A stretch of 64,000 nt of DNA from Micropterus salmoides (taxonomy: Eukaryota; Chordata; Actinopteri; Centrarchiformes; Centrarchidae), in NCBI RefSeq assembly GCF_014851395.1, contig NW_024040596.1, positions 5,706,155-5,770,154 on the forward strand, read 5' to 3'. Positions 1 through 11,070 of this stretch are shown in pieces. A program made the translations under genes and the position numbers. Under the pieces are notes generated by a model, which made no database searches, had not been told where the DNA came from, and was given only the letters and a program-made list of their open reading frames with translations. The first letter of the stretch is position 1; each line of letters begins with the position of its first letter.

Positions 1-697
1 CCAAATGACGTACAGATTTTTAATCCTTCTATTATCTCAAGGGACTGGGAAAATTATGCATATAGTTGCTGTAAATGGGAAAAAACCCTCCACGGGGAAG
101 CACACCCCCCCCTAGGTTTGGGCTCATGTTTACAATGTCTGCCTCCGCCCCTGCTTTTAAGCCACCTGACCCTGACTCTAAACTTCCCTGTCTACCGGAT
201 TGCCCTACCTGTACCTGAACCTGTACCTGAACCTGCCTCTCTGTGAGCCTATATATTCTGAGTTCAATTACTGTTCTTGTCTGCTTCCATTGTCTATGCT
301 TGGGTCCTTCCTCTGTCATCTGTCATCAGACTAGCATTTTCATAAATACATGCGTCCTGCTTGGGAATCCCCACTTTCTCCATTCTTGCGCTTACACCTC
401 CCACGGTTTCAGCCACCACTGTTGTCCCATCTGGGTATGAAGAGGTTTTGCTTCTTTTAAACTGGCACTGCTTTGTCGCTCTTTTCCATGGGCTTCAAAG
501 GACCATATGTCAAATGAGACATATTCTCAATTCAAGAAACAAAAGGAAAATATCCATATTACATTTGTGTGTTTTTTTATTCTTTAACAGCACCATGGCA
601 AAAATTACATGACTAAGTGACTTTGGCAGATTCCACACTTGAAGTGCTGTTCCGGTATTCTCCTCTTGTTAAATCAGCTGGACATTTGAAGCTTGGA
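1..697. other. intergenic stretch without a recognisable gene
   Basis: I see no exon or repeat family that I can name. The only local structure is a short direct repeat of about 6 bp units (alternating CCTGTA and CCTGAA) near 206-236. The reading frames here are short and look like chance. Confidence 0.5.
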
Positions 698-1197
698 NNN
701 NNNNNNNNNNNNNNNNNNNNNNNNNNNNNNNNNNNNNNNNNNNNNNNNNNNNNNNNNNNNNNNNNNNNNNNNNNNNNNNNNNNNNNNNNNNNNNNNNNNN
801 NNNNNNNNNNNNNNNNNNNNNNNNNNNNNNNNNNNNNNNNNNNNNNNNNNNNNNNNNNNNNNNNNNNNNNNNNNNNNNNNNNNNNNNNNNNNNNNNNNNN
901 NNNNNNNNNNNNNNNNNNNNNNNNNNNNNNNNNNNNNNNNNNNNNNNNNNNNNNNNNNNNNNNNNNNNNNNNNNNNNNNNNNNNNNNNNNNNNNNNNNNN
1001 NNNNNNNNNNNNNNNNNNNNNNNNNNNNNNNNNNNNNNNNNNNNNNNNNNNNNNNNNNNNNNNNNNNNNNNNNNNNNNNNNNNNNNNNNNNNNNNNNNNN
1101 NNNNNNNNNNNNNNNNNNNNNNNNNNNNNNNNNNNNNNNNNNNNNNNNNNNNNNNNNNNNNNNNNNNNNNNNNNNNNNNNNNNNNNNNNNNNNNNNN
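698..1197. other. assembly gap (500 N)
   Basis: There are exactly 500 undetermined bases. The round size suggests a placeholder gap rather than a measured length. Open frames running through the N block have no meaning. Confidence 0.99.
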
Positions 1198-3150
1198 CAG
1201 TCAGTTACAAAGGAAATCAAGCAGCAGTCTCTTACATCGTACAAATACACTTACAACTTTGAAAGTAAAACTGGTACTTCTGTAGATGCCAGGAGTCTGC
1301 AACTCAGCTGCAGATTAGTTGCGTCACAGAGGCAGGGCCTCTTGCTTAACCCTTTCATGGCCAGAGCATTTCTGCAGATTGTATTTTAACAGCTGTATAT
1401 TGACACATTCATTAATTTAGCAATGAAATCACAATCTAAAATAGTGGAAATCGGATTTTCTACACTTTGCACTAATATATCTGCAACTATATAATAATAA
1501 TGAGAAGATGGGCTCCTTCTGCAGGGCTCCTGTTTATTTAAAAACACCTAATAGCCCACCATGTAACCAGTGAAGATGCTCTTATTTGACTGCCAGCGCA
1601 TTTGGCTATGTTCTTAGATCAGATGACCAAATGTGAGCCACTTCTGGCTCATATGTGTTGCCATGTTTGACTAGGTTTTGAATCTGGCATGTCGTTCATT
1701 ATAATTCTGTACAATTCAGTACCTCTAGAAATGCAGTTCACTTTTAGTGCAAAGTACATTGCAAGAAAAAGTTTGTGACTACTACTGTCATAACGGTCTC
1801 TACAAACTTGTGCGGGGTCACTGGGTCAGTCATCTCTGGCTTTTCAAACCACTGACTAAACCTACTGTTGCTTACTCTTGTGTTTTTGTCAAAGTTTGTT
1901 GTTCATTCTCTTGACCATGTGCTAAACTGAAAAACATCTTTGTTTTGGTTTGGTTACCCAGGATGGCCCTCCAGGGTAGCGAAGCGTGCTTAATTGCTCT
2001 CGAGGGATGATGGATAATGACCTGTTGACCATTTCCAACTTAATTATTCTACAATATAATAACCTTTGGAGAAAGAAAGCACACAATGTCCCATCCCACG
2101 GGCTCTCATTAGTCTTGACATCAAACATTGCATCAGAGGTCTTGAGCTAATTCCATATTTATCTCATGTGTTTTCATATTTTTTTCTTTCACTAAAATTT
2201 TCCCAAAACATGCCAGTCACGGTGACACTAGTCTGCAAGCTCAGTTTCAGTACCTGGTGAAGATATGTTAGGGATGTCATGGCAGTGGTGGGCATTGTAG
2301 TGGGCTGGAAATTAATAAAAGTCATTGCAGTAACCTTACCAGTAGCTTTGACAAATGTGTTATGGTCTGAAAGAAAAGCAAAAGATTTCATCACGTGTGT
2401 TTCATAATTCTTCTAATGCCTCTGAGTAACTCTATATTTTTCTCACTGTCAACAAATTGATTCATTGATCAATGAGTTGATATTATAAGAGGAGACAGGT
2501 TTGAGCAGAGACATGTGAAGGTAGGATGAATCTTCGTAGAGGCAGGTAACTTGATTTTGTCAATTTCAAATGGTGCCACAAAACAATGCTCGGAAACCCA
2601 AAGAAACCATGAATGGAGTCGTAAGTGTCGCCAACCTGTTTTGACTCCCTAGTCGTCACAAATGGATGCATGGTCAAGACCCGTCAGCGTCAGTTTGTAA
2701 CGCAGTGGAGATCCCCATAGCTTTCACGAATCCCCGGCCTTCATTTATTTGTGTGAGATTGTGTATTTGTCTTTTTTTTACATGCTGGGTGCTTGGTGTG
2801 TTTTTGTTGTGTCTTGTGTTTATCTCCTGGTCGCTTCTCTGGCAGTGCTTTGGGGGGCGTGCCCATCTCTGGCTTCCCCACACACCTGCCTCTGATGTCT
2901 TCACCTCACCTGTACTGCATCAGGAGCAGCAACACATCCAGTCTTCGCCGGATTGTATTGAAGTATAGAGTATGTTACCTCATACCAGCCAACCTGTTTG
3001 CGATTTAGCTTTTTGCTACCTGCCAGTTTTTGCCTGCCTGAGCTGTTTGCTTCTCGCCTCGACTTTCGACCACGAGACCGGTATTTGTTTCCCATGCGAA
3101 ACAAATAGTCAGCATTGAATTAAGTTTTTATTTAAGTTACGTAAATTGCA
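1198..3150. other. intergenic stretch, nothing recognised
   Basis: This is AT-rich DNA with no conserved coding motif or splice-supported exon that I can identify. The 2670-3100 part is more GC-rich and may be an old element, but I cannot place it in a family. Confidence 0.4.
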
Positions 3151-3159
3151 TAAGTAGCG

Positions 3160-3582
3160 TTACTTTACTTTCATAACACCAGATGACCATGTCAGGTTCT
3201 CTGTGATGCTGGTTCTCAGGAACCTGAAACTGTTCACCTGCTCCGCCTCAGCACCACTGATGTAGACAGAAGTGTGTGTATCTATCCCCTTTTTCCTGAA
3301 ATCAATAATCAGCTCCTTGGTTTTGCTGACGTTGAACAGTAAGCTGTTCTCTGAGCACCACTCTGCAAGATTATGAATTTCCTCCCGATATGAAGTCTCA
3401 TCATTGTTTGAAATCTGGCCGATGATGGTGGCGTCGTTCTCAAAGTTCTCTCCATGTTGGGGGATGCAGTCGTTGGTGTACAGCGTGAACAGGAGGGGGC
3501 TGAGCTCACAGCCCTGGGGGGCTCCAGGGTTGAGTGTAGTGGGTGAAGTTACTGGTGTCGTGGTGCTACATGGTGGTGGCAT
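3160..3582 (-). pseudogene. Rex1/CR1-like LINE reverse transcriptase fragment
   Basis: The minus-strand translation carries GAPQGCELSPLLFTLYTNDC, the reverse transcriptase block 4-5 signature of fish CR1/Rex1-type LINEs. It continues with ISNNDETSYREEIHNLAEWC and FNVSKTKELIIDFRKKG, both typical of this clade just after the active site. The catalytic F/Y-A-D-D box reads FEND, so this copy cannot polymerise. Only about 140 codons remain; the endonuclease, the thumb end and the 3' tail are missing, so it is a truncated, dead copy. The family assignment rests on remembered motif patterns, and a CR1 sub-lineage other than Rex1 is possible. Confidence 0.8.
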
Positions 3583-3759
3583 TTCTGGAATACTGAAGCT
3601 AGTTTCTTCACAGAAAAAAACTCAGTTTCAAAGTATCCCTGTTTCTGCTTTCACTGTTGACATAAGATTGACACATTCATTCCCAAAGTCTGCGTCCTTG
3701 AATTGGAGGCTGAACTGCTGTTTCATTTCAAAAACAGTCTGTATCTGAAAGACACTAGT

Positions 3760-5048
3760 AGCCCCAAGGCTCAGTGATAGGCCCCTTCTTTTCTCAATTT
3801 ACACCACCTCTCTGGGGTCGATCATCACATGGCTTCTCTTACCACTGCTATGTAGACGACACGCAACTCTACCAATCCTTCCAGCCAGACGACCCCACCG
3901 TCTTGGTGCGGATCATGGACTGTCTCTGAGACATTTCTGCGTGGATGAAGGCTTGCCACCTTGAACTAAACCTCTCTAAGACTGAACTCATGGTCATTCA
4001 AGCCCAGCAATCTATCCACTATAATATCAAACTACAAATTGACTCCTCAACCATCACTCCAACCAGGGTGGTGAGAAACTTGGGTGTCATGATTGATGAC
4101 CAGCTGTGCTTTTCAGACTATGTTGCTACTGTCTCTCGGTTGTGCCACTTTGCTCTATACAGCATAACAAAAGACCTTACTCAGTACGCCACCCAGCTTC
4201 CGGTACAGGCCATGGTTATCTCTCACCTCAATTATTGCAGTGCCCTCTTAGTAGATCTTCCAGCTTGTGCGGTGAAACCCCTACAAATGGTTCAGAACGC
4301 AGCAGCGCATCTGATTTTCAGATCAAAAGGAATCATGTCACTCCACTTAACCAAGTCCAGTTGCCCTTAACTTTAACCTTCTTTGGGTAACTCTGACCTC
4401 CTGGATGACTGAGAATCTTCACAGACATGTCACTCCACTGGCTACCCATGGCCTCTCAATTAAATTTAAGTCACTAATGCTTGCACACAGAGGGACTACT
4501 GGGTCTGCACCCATCTACCTAAACTCCATAATACAAGTTTACATTCCTTCTCGGCCACTGCGCTCCTCCGACAAACGCCGCCTGGCTCTGCCATCCCTTC
4601 ACACAAAGCGATCCCAGTCCTGGCTGTTCTCATCTGTGACACCACGACGGTGGAACGAGCTACCACACGCCATCAGAGCAGCAGCGTCCCTCTCTAACTT
4701 CAAGAAGCTCTTGAAAACTCATCTCTTCCAAGAAAACTTCCTCTTATAACACCTCTAACTCCTAACATCAAACATGCACTTCCTCTGCTCTTCTTCTTCT
4801 TCTTCTCCTTACAGTTCTCTTGTATTGATTACACTTTTTTGTTAACTCCAACTTTATTCCCTGGGTATTTACCCCATTGATGTGATACGCACTATTAGCT
4901 TTTACTAGTATTTATTGCTGCCCTTACTAGAATGTATTGTCAGTTGCAAATCTCGTGCTGTATTTGATGCTATGTTGATGCTTGTATGTTGTTCCTCAAA
5001 TATAAGTTGCTTTGGATAAAAGCGTCTGCCAAATGACTAAATGTAATG
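3760..5048 (+). mobile_element. L2 LINE, 3' half (degenerate reverse transcriptase and tail)
   Basis: The + strand encodes the C-terminal half of an L2-type polymerase. First comes a GP-LLFSIYTTSLG block, then a tyrosine-valine-Asp-Asp active-site box around 3848-3860 (usually YADD), then LNLSKTELMVIQ, NLGVMIDDQLCFSDYV, VQNAAAHLIF and, near the end, PRRWNELPHAIRAAASLSNF. Several stops and frame changes separate these pieces (3945-4370 and 4405-4749 are the longest open blocks). The 3' end reads CTTTGGATAAAAGCGTCTGC followed by a short AAATG-type tail, the classic fish L2 terminus that many SINEs also carry. The copy is 5'-truncated and inactive. Confidence 0.88.
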
Positions 5049-6560
5049 GTATCCCAGACAACGACATCTCATCTCAACATCATAGGCGGAGCATGTGAGT
5101 CCACCAGAAGCGTCCCAGAAGTGGCTCTCTGCTCCGCTCCTCAAAGAATAGGTAGTAGATCTACTTCTGACACAAGCCGCATCAAGCAGCACAGAGCAGA
5201 TCGAACCAGGCAGGAGGTCAGACACAGAACAGCATAGAGACTCACTAAGTAGCCTACTTAATCATAGTAGAAGCAAAAAATGAAAACACTGATTACCAAA
5301 TCAACAAAATCTCAACATTTCAGCAAAATCAGGCAGGCAAAATGCTTTGATTTTGAAATGTTCCTTGTGGGATATGCCTGAAGTTGACGGAACGAAACAG
5401 GGTCACAATTAATAACAAGTCAATAACGTGGAGCAGGCTGCACACTCTGCTGCTGAAACACTTCTGAGTCGCTTCCAGTGGACTTTGACACCGGGCTCTG
5501 GACGCATCAAAACCATGACACAGCTGTAACGTGCCGTAGCCGGAATCAGTGGATTCCTGGTGTTAGAGGCAGAACTTGTTCCTGTCCATGTTTTAGCTTG
5601 CAATTTTTAAGTAACGTGTCCCTGCTTACAACAACATACCTTACATTCCCACACACCCATTCACATATTCTATCTGGAAAAGAAATAAGAACAAGGACAG
5701 GATTGTAAATATTTGCAGGAAACTATGTTGCTGGAAACTATGTTGATGTCTAGTTAATATAGACAATCACATGCACTCACCTAATTTCAGAGGTTGCCCA
5801 TACAAGATGTGATTTACAGTTAATTTGGCCCTCTGATGTTGTATCTGAAAGTAATGGATTACAGTTACATTTAGTTTGTAATTAATTTACCTAAGTAAAT
5901 TATATAATTAGTTAGTCACCAACACTGATTGTATGTAACATTACTGGCTGTTATGTAACCACCAAAGGCTGACATACTTTCATTGAAAGAGATGAAGCAA
6001 CACAGTAATATGGTTTACTTACTGGCTGAATCAGTGCTATATGTAAATACTTTAATTATGAGGTTGCCTTTAACCGAAAATAATGGAAACACATAAGTCT
6101 CTTTTATAGAGAACCCACATCACCGAGCTAACTGCTATCAGCCAACATTATGAACATTATGAACAATAATCTATATATCAAAATATAAACTATTAAAAAA
6201 ATATTGCGTGGATAATGGTGTGTGTAGACATGAACACCAGCAGAATCTACAAGCTGAATAAATGACCCGGTAAAAACAAAAAGTTTGGCTTCATGGAGGC
6301 AACTGACAAAATTTAGATTAGAATCGGTTAATACCCCTTTCCAGTCTGTAGAAAATTCAAGAACAGTGTGAGTGTGTGCAGCATAGTTACTGTAAATGAA
6401 CAAAATATTGTAGTACAGCATGACAACCAACTTTATTCATACAATGCAGTGCAGTAAATGGATGGCGTAGATCTTCAAATGTTTGTGCCATTGTGCCAGC
6501 AGTAATATGTATTTTACAATACAATACTATAATGCTGAATTAGTCATTAGATTAGGCATT
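5049..6560. other. intergenic stretch, nothing recognised
   Basis: AT-rich DNA between the L2 copy and the receptor upstream region. I see no gene, tRNA or clear transposon terminus. Confidence 0.4.
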
Positions 6561-6565
6561 TAGAT

Positions 6566-7109
6566 TTTTTCTGTTTGGAAAAGGGAAGCAAGTGACTTCC
6601 CGTTAGGTAGAGAATTGTGTGTAGTGTTTAAAAAAAAATGTTTTATGCAATTGAAAACTGAGTGAAAGGCTGTGAAATAGTTTATGGTTTTGCAGATTTG
6701 GTGTGTAGTTTTGCTCTTAGAGTGAGAAGTTTAAAAAATCATGTGACATGTAAAGAGTTTGTCTGTAAGCAGTTGTAAAAATACATATATACATATAAAG
6801 TCAGTCAGTTTTTATTTTACAGTATAACTTGGATTACACTAATCTAAGAGCAAAATTAAGACTGGCCTAATGTAAATTATCTTGTCAAAATGGTCCCTGG
6901 AGATTATTGTAATAGTAATCAGCCATGACAGTGAAATTAGCATAAATACACCCTCAAATCCACAGTATTGTGATGAAAAATATATATTTGGACATAACAT
7001 TAAGCATAAAAATGTACAACATTGGTGGAGTATTAAACTCTTTCTGCCTTCAGGTTTCCGTAGTTTTTTAATGCTTGTACAGTGGATTGCAACACACTGA
7101 ACAAAAAGA
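6566..7109 (+). repeat. distal upstream part of the receptor duplication unit (intact-gene copy)
   Basis: This segment matches 21435-21880 over long stretches. Shared landmarks include GTTAGGTAGAGAATTGTGTG, a block around TACACTAA-CTAAGAGC, ACATAACATTAAGCAT, and GTACAGTGGATTGCAACACA. It is the 5' flank of the intact receptor at 7260 and shows that flank and gene were copied together. I cannot assign it a regulatory role. Confidence 0.75.
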
Positions 7110-7259
7110 GGAAAGCTCTTTCAGAACGCTGATTGGTTGGTTTGAATTCCCAGGTCATGTGTTTCTGTAGTCAGACAAAATATTAATGACAGTGAGAAGG
7201 GAGATCAGAGTGATACTGTTAGGGAAAGAGCTACCCATCACACGTAAAGGGTCCTAACA
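7110..7259 (+). promoter_or_regulatory. putative proximal promoter of the first odorant receptor
   Basis: The block GAAAGCTCTT...CTGATTGGTTGG...AATTCCCAG, then GACAGTGAGAAG, lies just upstream of the start codon. It recurs at nearly the same distance before the receptor pseudogene at 29293 (inverted CCAAT-like ATTGG at about -130 versus -122). Conservation of spacing fits a promoter or 5' leader. No transcription start is visible, and recent common descent alone could explain the similarity. Confidence 0.45.
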
Positions 7260-8192
7260 ATGATGGATAATGTCTCTGAAATAACAATGTTTTTTCTTTC
7301 AGGTTTGAATGAAACGAATACCCACAGATTTACTCTCTTCTCTCTCACTTTACTGTGTTACTGTGTGATTTTACTGGTAAATGTTTCTCTTATCGTGACC
7401 ATCATCTTGGATAAAAACCTGCATGAACCAATGTATATTCTATTGTGCACTTTTTGCATGAACGGACTTTATGGAACAACAGGTTTCTACCCCAAGTTTC
7501 TCTGGGATCTGCTTTCTCCTGTTCATGTGATCTCTTATTCTGGATGCCTTGTTCAGGCTCTAGTAATATACACATTTGCCTGCAGTGATCTGTCTATTCT
7601 TTCAGTAATGGCATTTGACAGATATGTGGCTATATGTCGACCACTGGAGTACCACTCTGTCATGTCAAAGCAAAGAGTCTTAATGTTAGTTTGTTTCTCT
7701 TGGGTAACACCTTTTTGCATTGTAGCCACAAATACTTTTCTAGCATCTAGATTAAAGTTATGCAGCCCATATATTGCCAGGCTCTTTTGTGTGAATTGGA
7801 TTATTGTTAAACTTGCTTGTTTCCCAGCTGAAACATTTGTTAATGACATTGTTGCATACATAACATTAATGATATATGTCTTTCATGGTGTATTTATTGT
7901 TTGGTCTTACATGTATCTCATTAAAACATGTGTGAATTCTGCAGAAAACAGGGCAAAGTTCATGCAAACATGTGTGCCACATTTAACCTCCTTACTGACT
8001 TTTGTTGTGACAATACTTTTTGATGTCGTAAATATGCGATTTGGGTCAAAAGATTTACCTCAAACCTTTAAAAATGTAGTTGCAATAGAATTTCTTGTCA
8101 TACCTCCTATTATGAATCCTCTCATTTATGGATTCAAATTGACCAAAATTCGCAACAAAATTCTGTATTTGATTACTTTTAAAACCAAATAA
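7260..8192 (+). CDS. odorant receptor, teleost olfactory GPCR (intact, 310 aa)
   Basis: A single-exon seven-transmembrane receptor of normal family length, expected at the ciliary membrane of olfactory neurons. Olfactory receptor signatures are in order: N-glycosylation sites near the N terminus (NVS at residue 4, NET at 17), LHEPMYILLC at the start of TM2, MAFDRYVAIC at residues 117-126 after TM3, KFMQTCVPHL before TM6, and IPPIMNPLIYG in TM7. The pattern resembles the fish delta-type receptors. Two adjacent ATGs open the frame; I take the first, and the second would remove one residue. A close paralogue at 29293 is broken, and its centre is almost identical (see findings). The ligand cannot be inferred. 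Confidence 0.96.
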   Translation: MMDNVSEITMFFLSGLNETNTHRFTLFSLTLLCYCVILLVNVSLIVTIILDKNLHEPMYILLCTFCMNGLYGTTGFYPKFLWDLLSPVHVISYSGCLVQALVIYTFACSDLSILSVMAFDRYVAICRPLEYHSVMSKQRVLMLVCFSWVTPFCIVATNTFLASRLKLCSPYIARLFCVNWIIVKLACFPAETFVNDIVAYITLMIYVFHGVFIVWSYMYLIKTCVNSAENRAKFMQTCVPHLTSLLTFVVTILFDVVNMRFGSKDLPQTFKNVVAIEFLVIPPIMNPLIYGFKLTKIRNKILYLITFKTK

Positions 8193-9638
8193 TTTTTGTC
8201 TTGTCTATATTAATTCCCTTTACGTGAGTATAACATCCTTTATCCTCAAGATTTAGTGTGTTAGATTTAGTGTGTTGAATTATATGCCTCCTTTTATTTG
8301 GTAGTACTCTAAATTGAGGTTGAAATGATGATACTTAAAATATGTCCTTTTTTTAGCAATTCTTTTGCAATCACATTTAGCCGATAGTTTAGTGAGTTGT
8401 ACGGTGAATTATATTTTTTACATTTGTGTGTCTGAGATAATTTATGTAAATAAAATGTGATTCACAAAATGCACCTTGTGTGGTCACTTGACAGCTTGCC
8501 TTTTTGTGATTAGGAATAAAATCATTGAAATGAAACTTGAAATGTACTGTATATCATCCTATTATTGTAGCATATGTCATTGACCTGCTTCTGATTAAAT
8601 TATTTAACACTAAGAAATAAAACAAAAACTGTGTGACTAAGGTTTCAAAGTATTTGTGTGAACATGTCCCCTTTAAAACAACAAATGAGCACTAAACCTG
8701 TCAAACTAAGATCCAGATGAATTGGTAATGTGAAGTGACTTTATTCAAATCAATTCTGTTTTATTTATACAGCTCCAATTCATAACAGAAGTTATCTTGT
8801 TGCACTTTTCATGTAGAGCAGGTCTAGTCCATATTCTCCCCACTGTTGAGCAACATATTTAACTGCGAATCATAGCCAAGGTGTGAAAAACTTCTAACTG
8901 CCATGATCGTGCTACTAACTTGCTGGTAGTCTTGTTCACTGAGGAAGTGGTTTCAGAGTAAGTTTTTGTTTCCACTGTAAAGGTCACATTATCAAACAAG
9001 ATAGTGTGTACAATGTAAACATTCACTAATATCCACCTGTGATCATCTTCTGATCATTCTCTCTCGAATCATGAACTGACCGTTTGCTGAACCCCCCCAA
9101 ACAGCAACTAGCTTTGGATTTCTACACTACCACTTGATACCTATTTTAATTTTACATTGTACAGGATGGCCTGCTGCAACAATCTGGTGTTTCGGAGGAA
9201 TTTAAAGAGAACTCATAGGTACCGCTGGTAGTTTTTTAAAATTACAGGGGGTACCTATTTTAACATGAGCCTGGTCATCCTTGACAGGTGCACACAGGCC
9301 ACATACAAGTGTCCACTATCAACATTTGCTGGTGAAATGAGTGGCAGCTGAGACTGTTGTCCTTGGAGCAGTTTTTAAGAGACCCAACAGAGGTGTTTTA
9401 TAAAGAGTTTGTCTATGATTTTGGCATTCGTTCTGCTCAGATGTGGACAGAAGCTGAAATTATTGAAGTTAGTGTACTGTTGAGGTGTGCTGAGTTGGGT
9501 AAAATGTTTTAATTTTGATATTGTATAATGATGATAACTCCATACCAACGATAAATAGCACTCTGTGTATCAGCAGTGACAATCCATGTAAACCTGGACA
9601 CAGTTTTAGCAGCTAGTAAGGGGAGTAGGAAGTTGGGT
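8193..9638. other. intergenic stretch downstream of the first receptor
   Basis: No gene recognised. Several TTTTT and AATAAA-like runs just after the stop (for example near 8448-8455 and 8515-8521) could serve as the receptor 3' end. Confidence 0.35.
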
Positions 9639-9639
9639 G

Positions 9640-10012
9640 CATACTGCATTCGGAAAGTATTCACAGCGCTTCACTTTTTCCACAGTTTGTTATTTTACAG
9701 CCTTATTCCAAAATGGATGAAATTCATTATTTTCCTCAAAATTATACAAACAATACCCCATAATCCATCCATCCATCGTCAACCGCTTATCCTGCGTACA
9801 GGTCGCGGGGGGGCTGGAGCCAATCACAGCTGACAATGGGCGAAAGGTGTAATACCCCATAATGACAACGTAAAATAAGTTTGTTTGAAATCTTTGCAAA
9901 TTAATTAAAAATAAAAAACAAAAAAAGCACATGTTCATAAGTATTCATAGCTCAATACTTTGTTATAGAACCTTTGGCACCAATTACAGCCTCAACTCTT
10001 TTTGAGTACAAT
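9640..10012 (+). mobile_element. Tc1-like DNA transposon, terminal fragment
   Basis: The sequence contains GCATTCGGAAAGTATTCACA, then a segment around CACTTTTTCCACAG, ATTCCAAAATGGATGAAATT, AATACCCCATAATGACAACG, AATCTTTGCAAATTAATTAA, and a segment near CTTTGGCACCAATTACAGCC. I recognise this as the terminal part of a very common fish Tc1-like element. No transposase remains and the opposite end is absent. An RTE tail is inserted in it at 9765-9850. Confidence 0.75.
9765..9850 (-). mobile_element. RTE-type LINE (or dependent SINE) 3' tail, nested insertion
   Basis: The piece reads, on the + strand, CCATCCATCCATCGTCAACC, then a CGCTTATCCTG block, then GGTCGCGGGGGGGCTGGAGC. On the minus strand that ends in GATG repeats, the usual terminus of RTE-type elements in fish. 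It is flanked by a perfect 13 bp duplication, AATACCCCATAAT, at 9752-9764 and 9851-9863. Removing it restores a continuous Tc1-like sequence. Confidence 0.8.
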
Positions 10013-10549
10013 ACTACATAACAACACGTTCTCATCTCATAAGAATCTCATCTCAGGGCATCAAATAGGCCTTTTTATTGGAATAAACTAGTTACCAGGT
10101 CAACACAGTTTTTGCTTTGAACTTTGAAATTGCACAACAACAGTAAGAAACACAAAACTTGCTGGGTCTAATGCATTACCCAAAACACAGAGACCCTCCA
10201 CATTTCTCACCAGTCATTGGTTAATACCGGTACCAAAAAGGGGGGGCGGGGGGGCGACCAAACCATGTGCCAGTGCAACCAGCTGTGAGAGTTAGTAGCA
10301 CCAGTGCTATCAGTGGAAAAGCTTGTCTGGAGCCCTGAGAGGCCATACTAGGTCCTCCAATTCTTTGCCCTAACATTCCACAACAAATTGTATAAATTTC
10401 ATATTCAAGTGTAGCATAGCATCCTGTAGTTTAACTAATGCATTCAAGAGATCCATTGGGCTTTGACCTAATTTGATAATAAACAAAGGCTGATCTACCG
10501 CCTTAGTTCAATAAAACAGCAACTCAAACTGATTTCACAACTACATACG

Positions 10550-11070
10550 AGCCAGGATACCATGTAAGGTTAGCGTGTTAGCATGCAAACATTTGCTAGC
10601 ACTAAGTGCAACTGAGGCTGGTAAAAATGTTATTGGTTTTGCATGTACTTGGTTAAAAATCAAGGATTGGACGAATTCAAATGTTGAACAAAGATATTAT
10701 ATTTGATCCTGAGGGGACATGAATGTTTATGCCAAATGTAGGTAGGTATGTAGATTTATTTTGTCACAATACAACAGGTTATAGAGTGAAATTTAGTTTG
10801 TAACTTCCTTCTGCTACGTAGCAGACAACTTACATCAATATAGAAGCAATTATTAAAATTATTAAAAAGGTCAGTGGAGCAGTGCTTAGCATGAGTTAGA
10901 GTTTAAAAGCCTGATAGCTTGGGGGGAAAAGCTGCTCTGTATGTCGTGTCAATTTAGAATCGGCACTCAAAACCACAAATGTCAAGGTGGAGCTAGATAA
11001 GTTAGGGTAGTTCGCCTAATGTCAAGGAAATCCATTCAGTAGCTGTTGAGATATTTCAGTCTGGACTAAT
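10550..11070 (+). repeat. dispersed fish repeat, interrupted copy
   Basis: Recognisable pieces are GTTAGCATGCAAACATTTGC, CAACTGAGGCTGG, ATCCTGAGGGGACATGAATG, ACTCAAAACCACAAATGTCA and TAGCTGTTGAGATATTTCAG. Together they resemble an old, widely dispersed fish repeat whose class I cannot state. About 230 bp of unrelated sequence (roughly 10740-10970) lies between the two halves and looks like a later insertion. A small piece of the same family is visible at 60362-60402. Confidence 0.5.

Noticed and set aside
617..1285. Open frames crossing the first N block
   Set aside because: Undetermined bases; no evidence of coding.
7553..7861. Minus frame antisense to the first receptor
   Set aside because: Shadow frame of a well-supported receptor gene; the same shadow appears over the paralogue.
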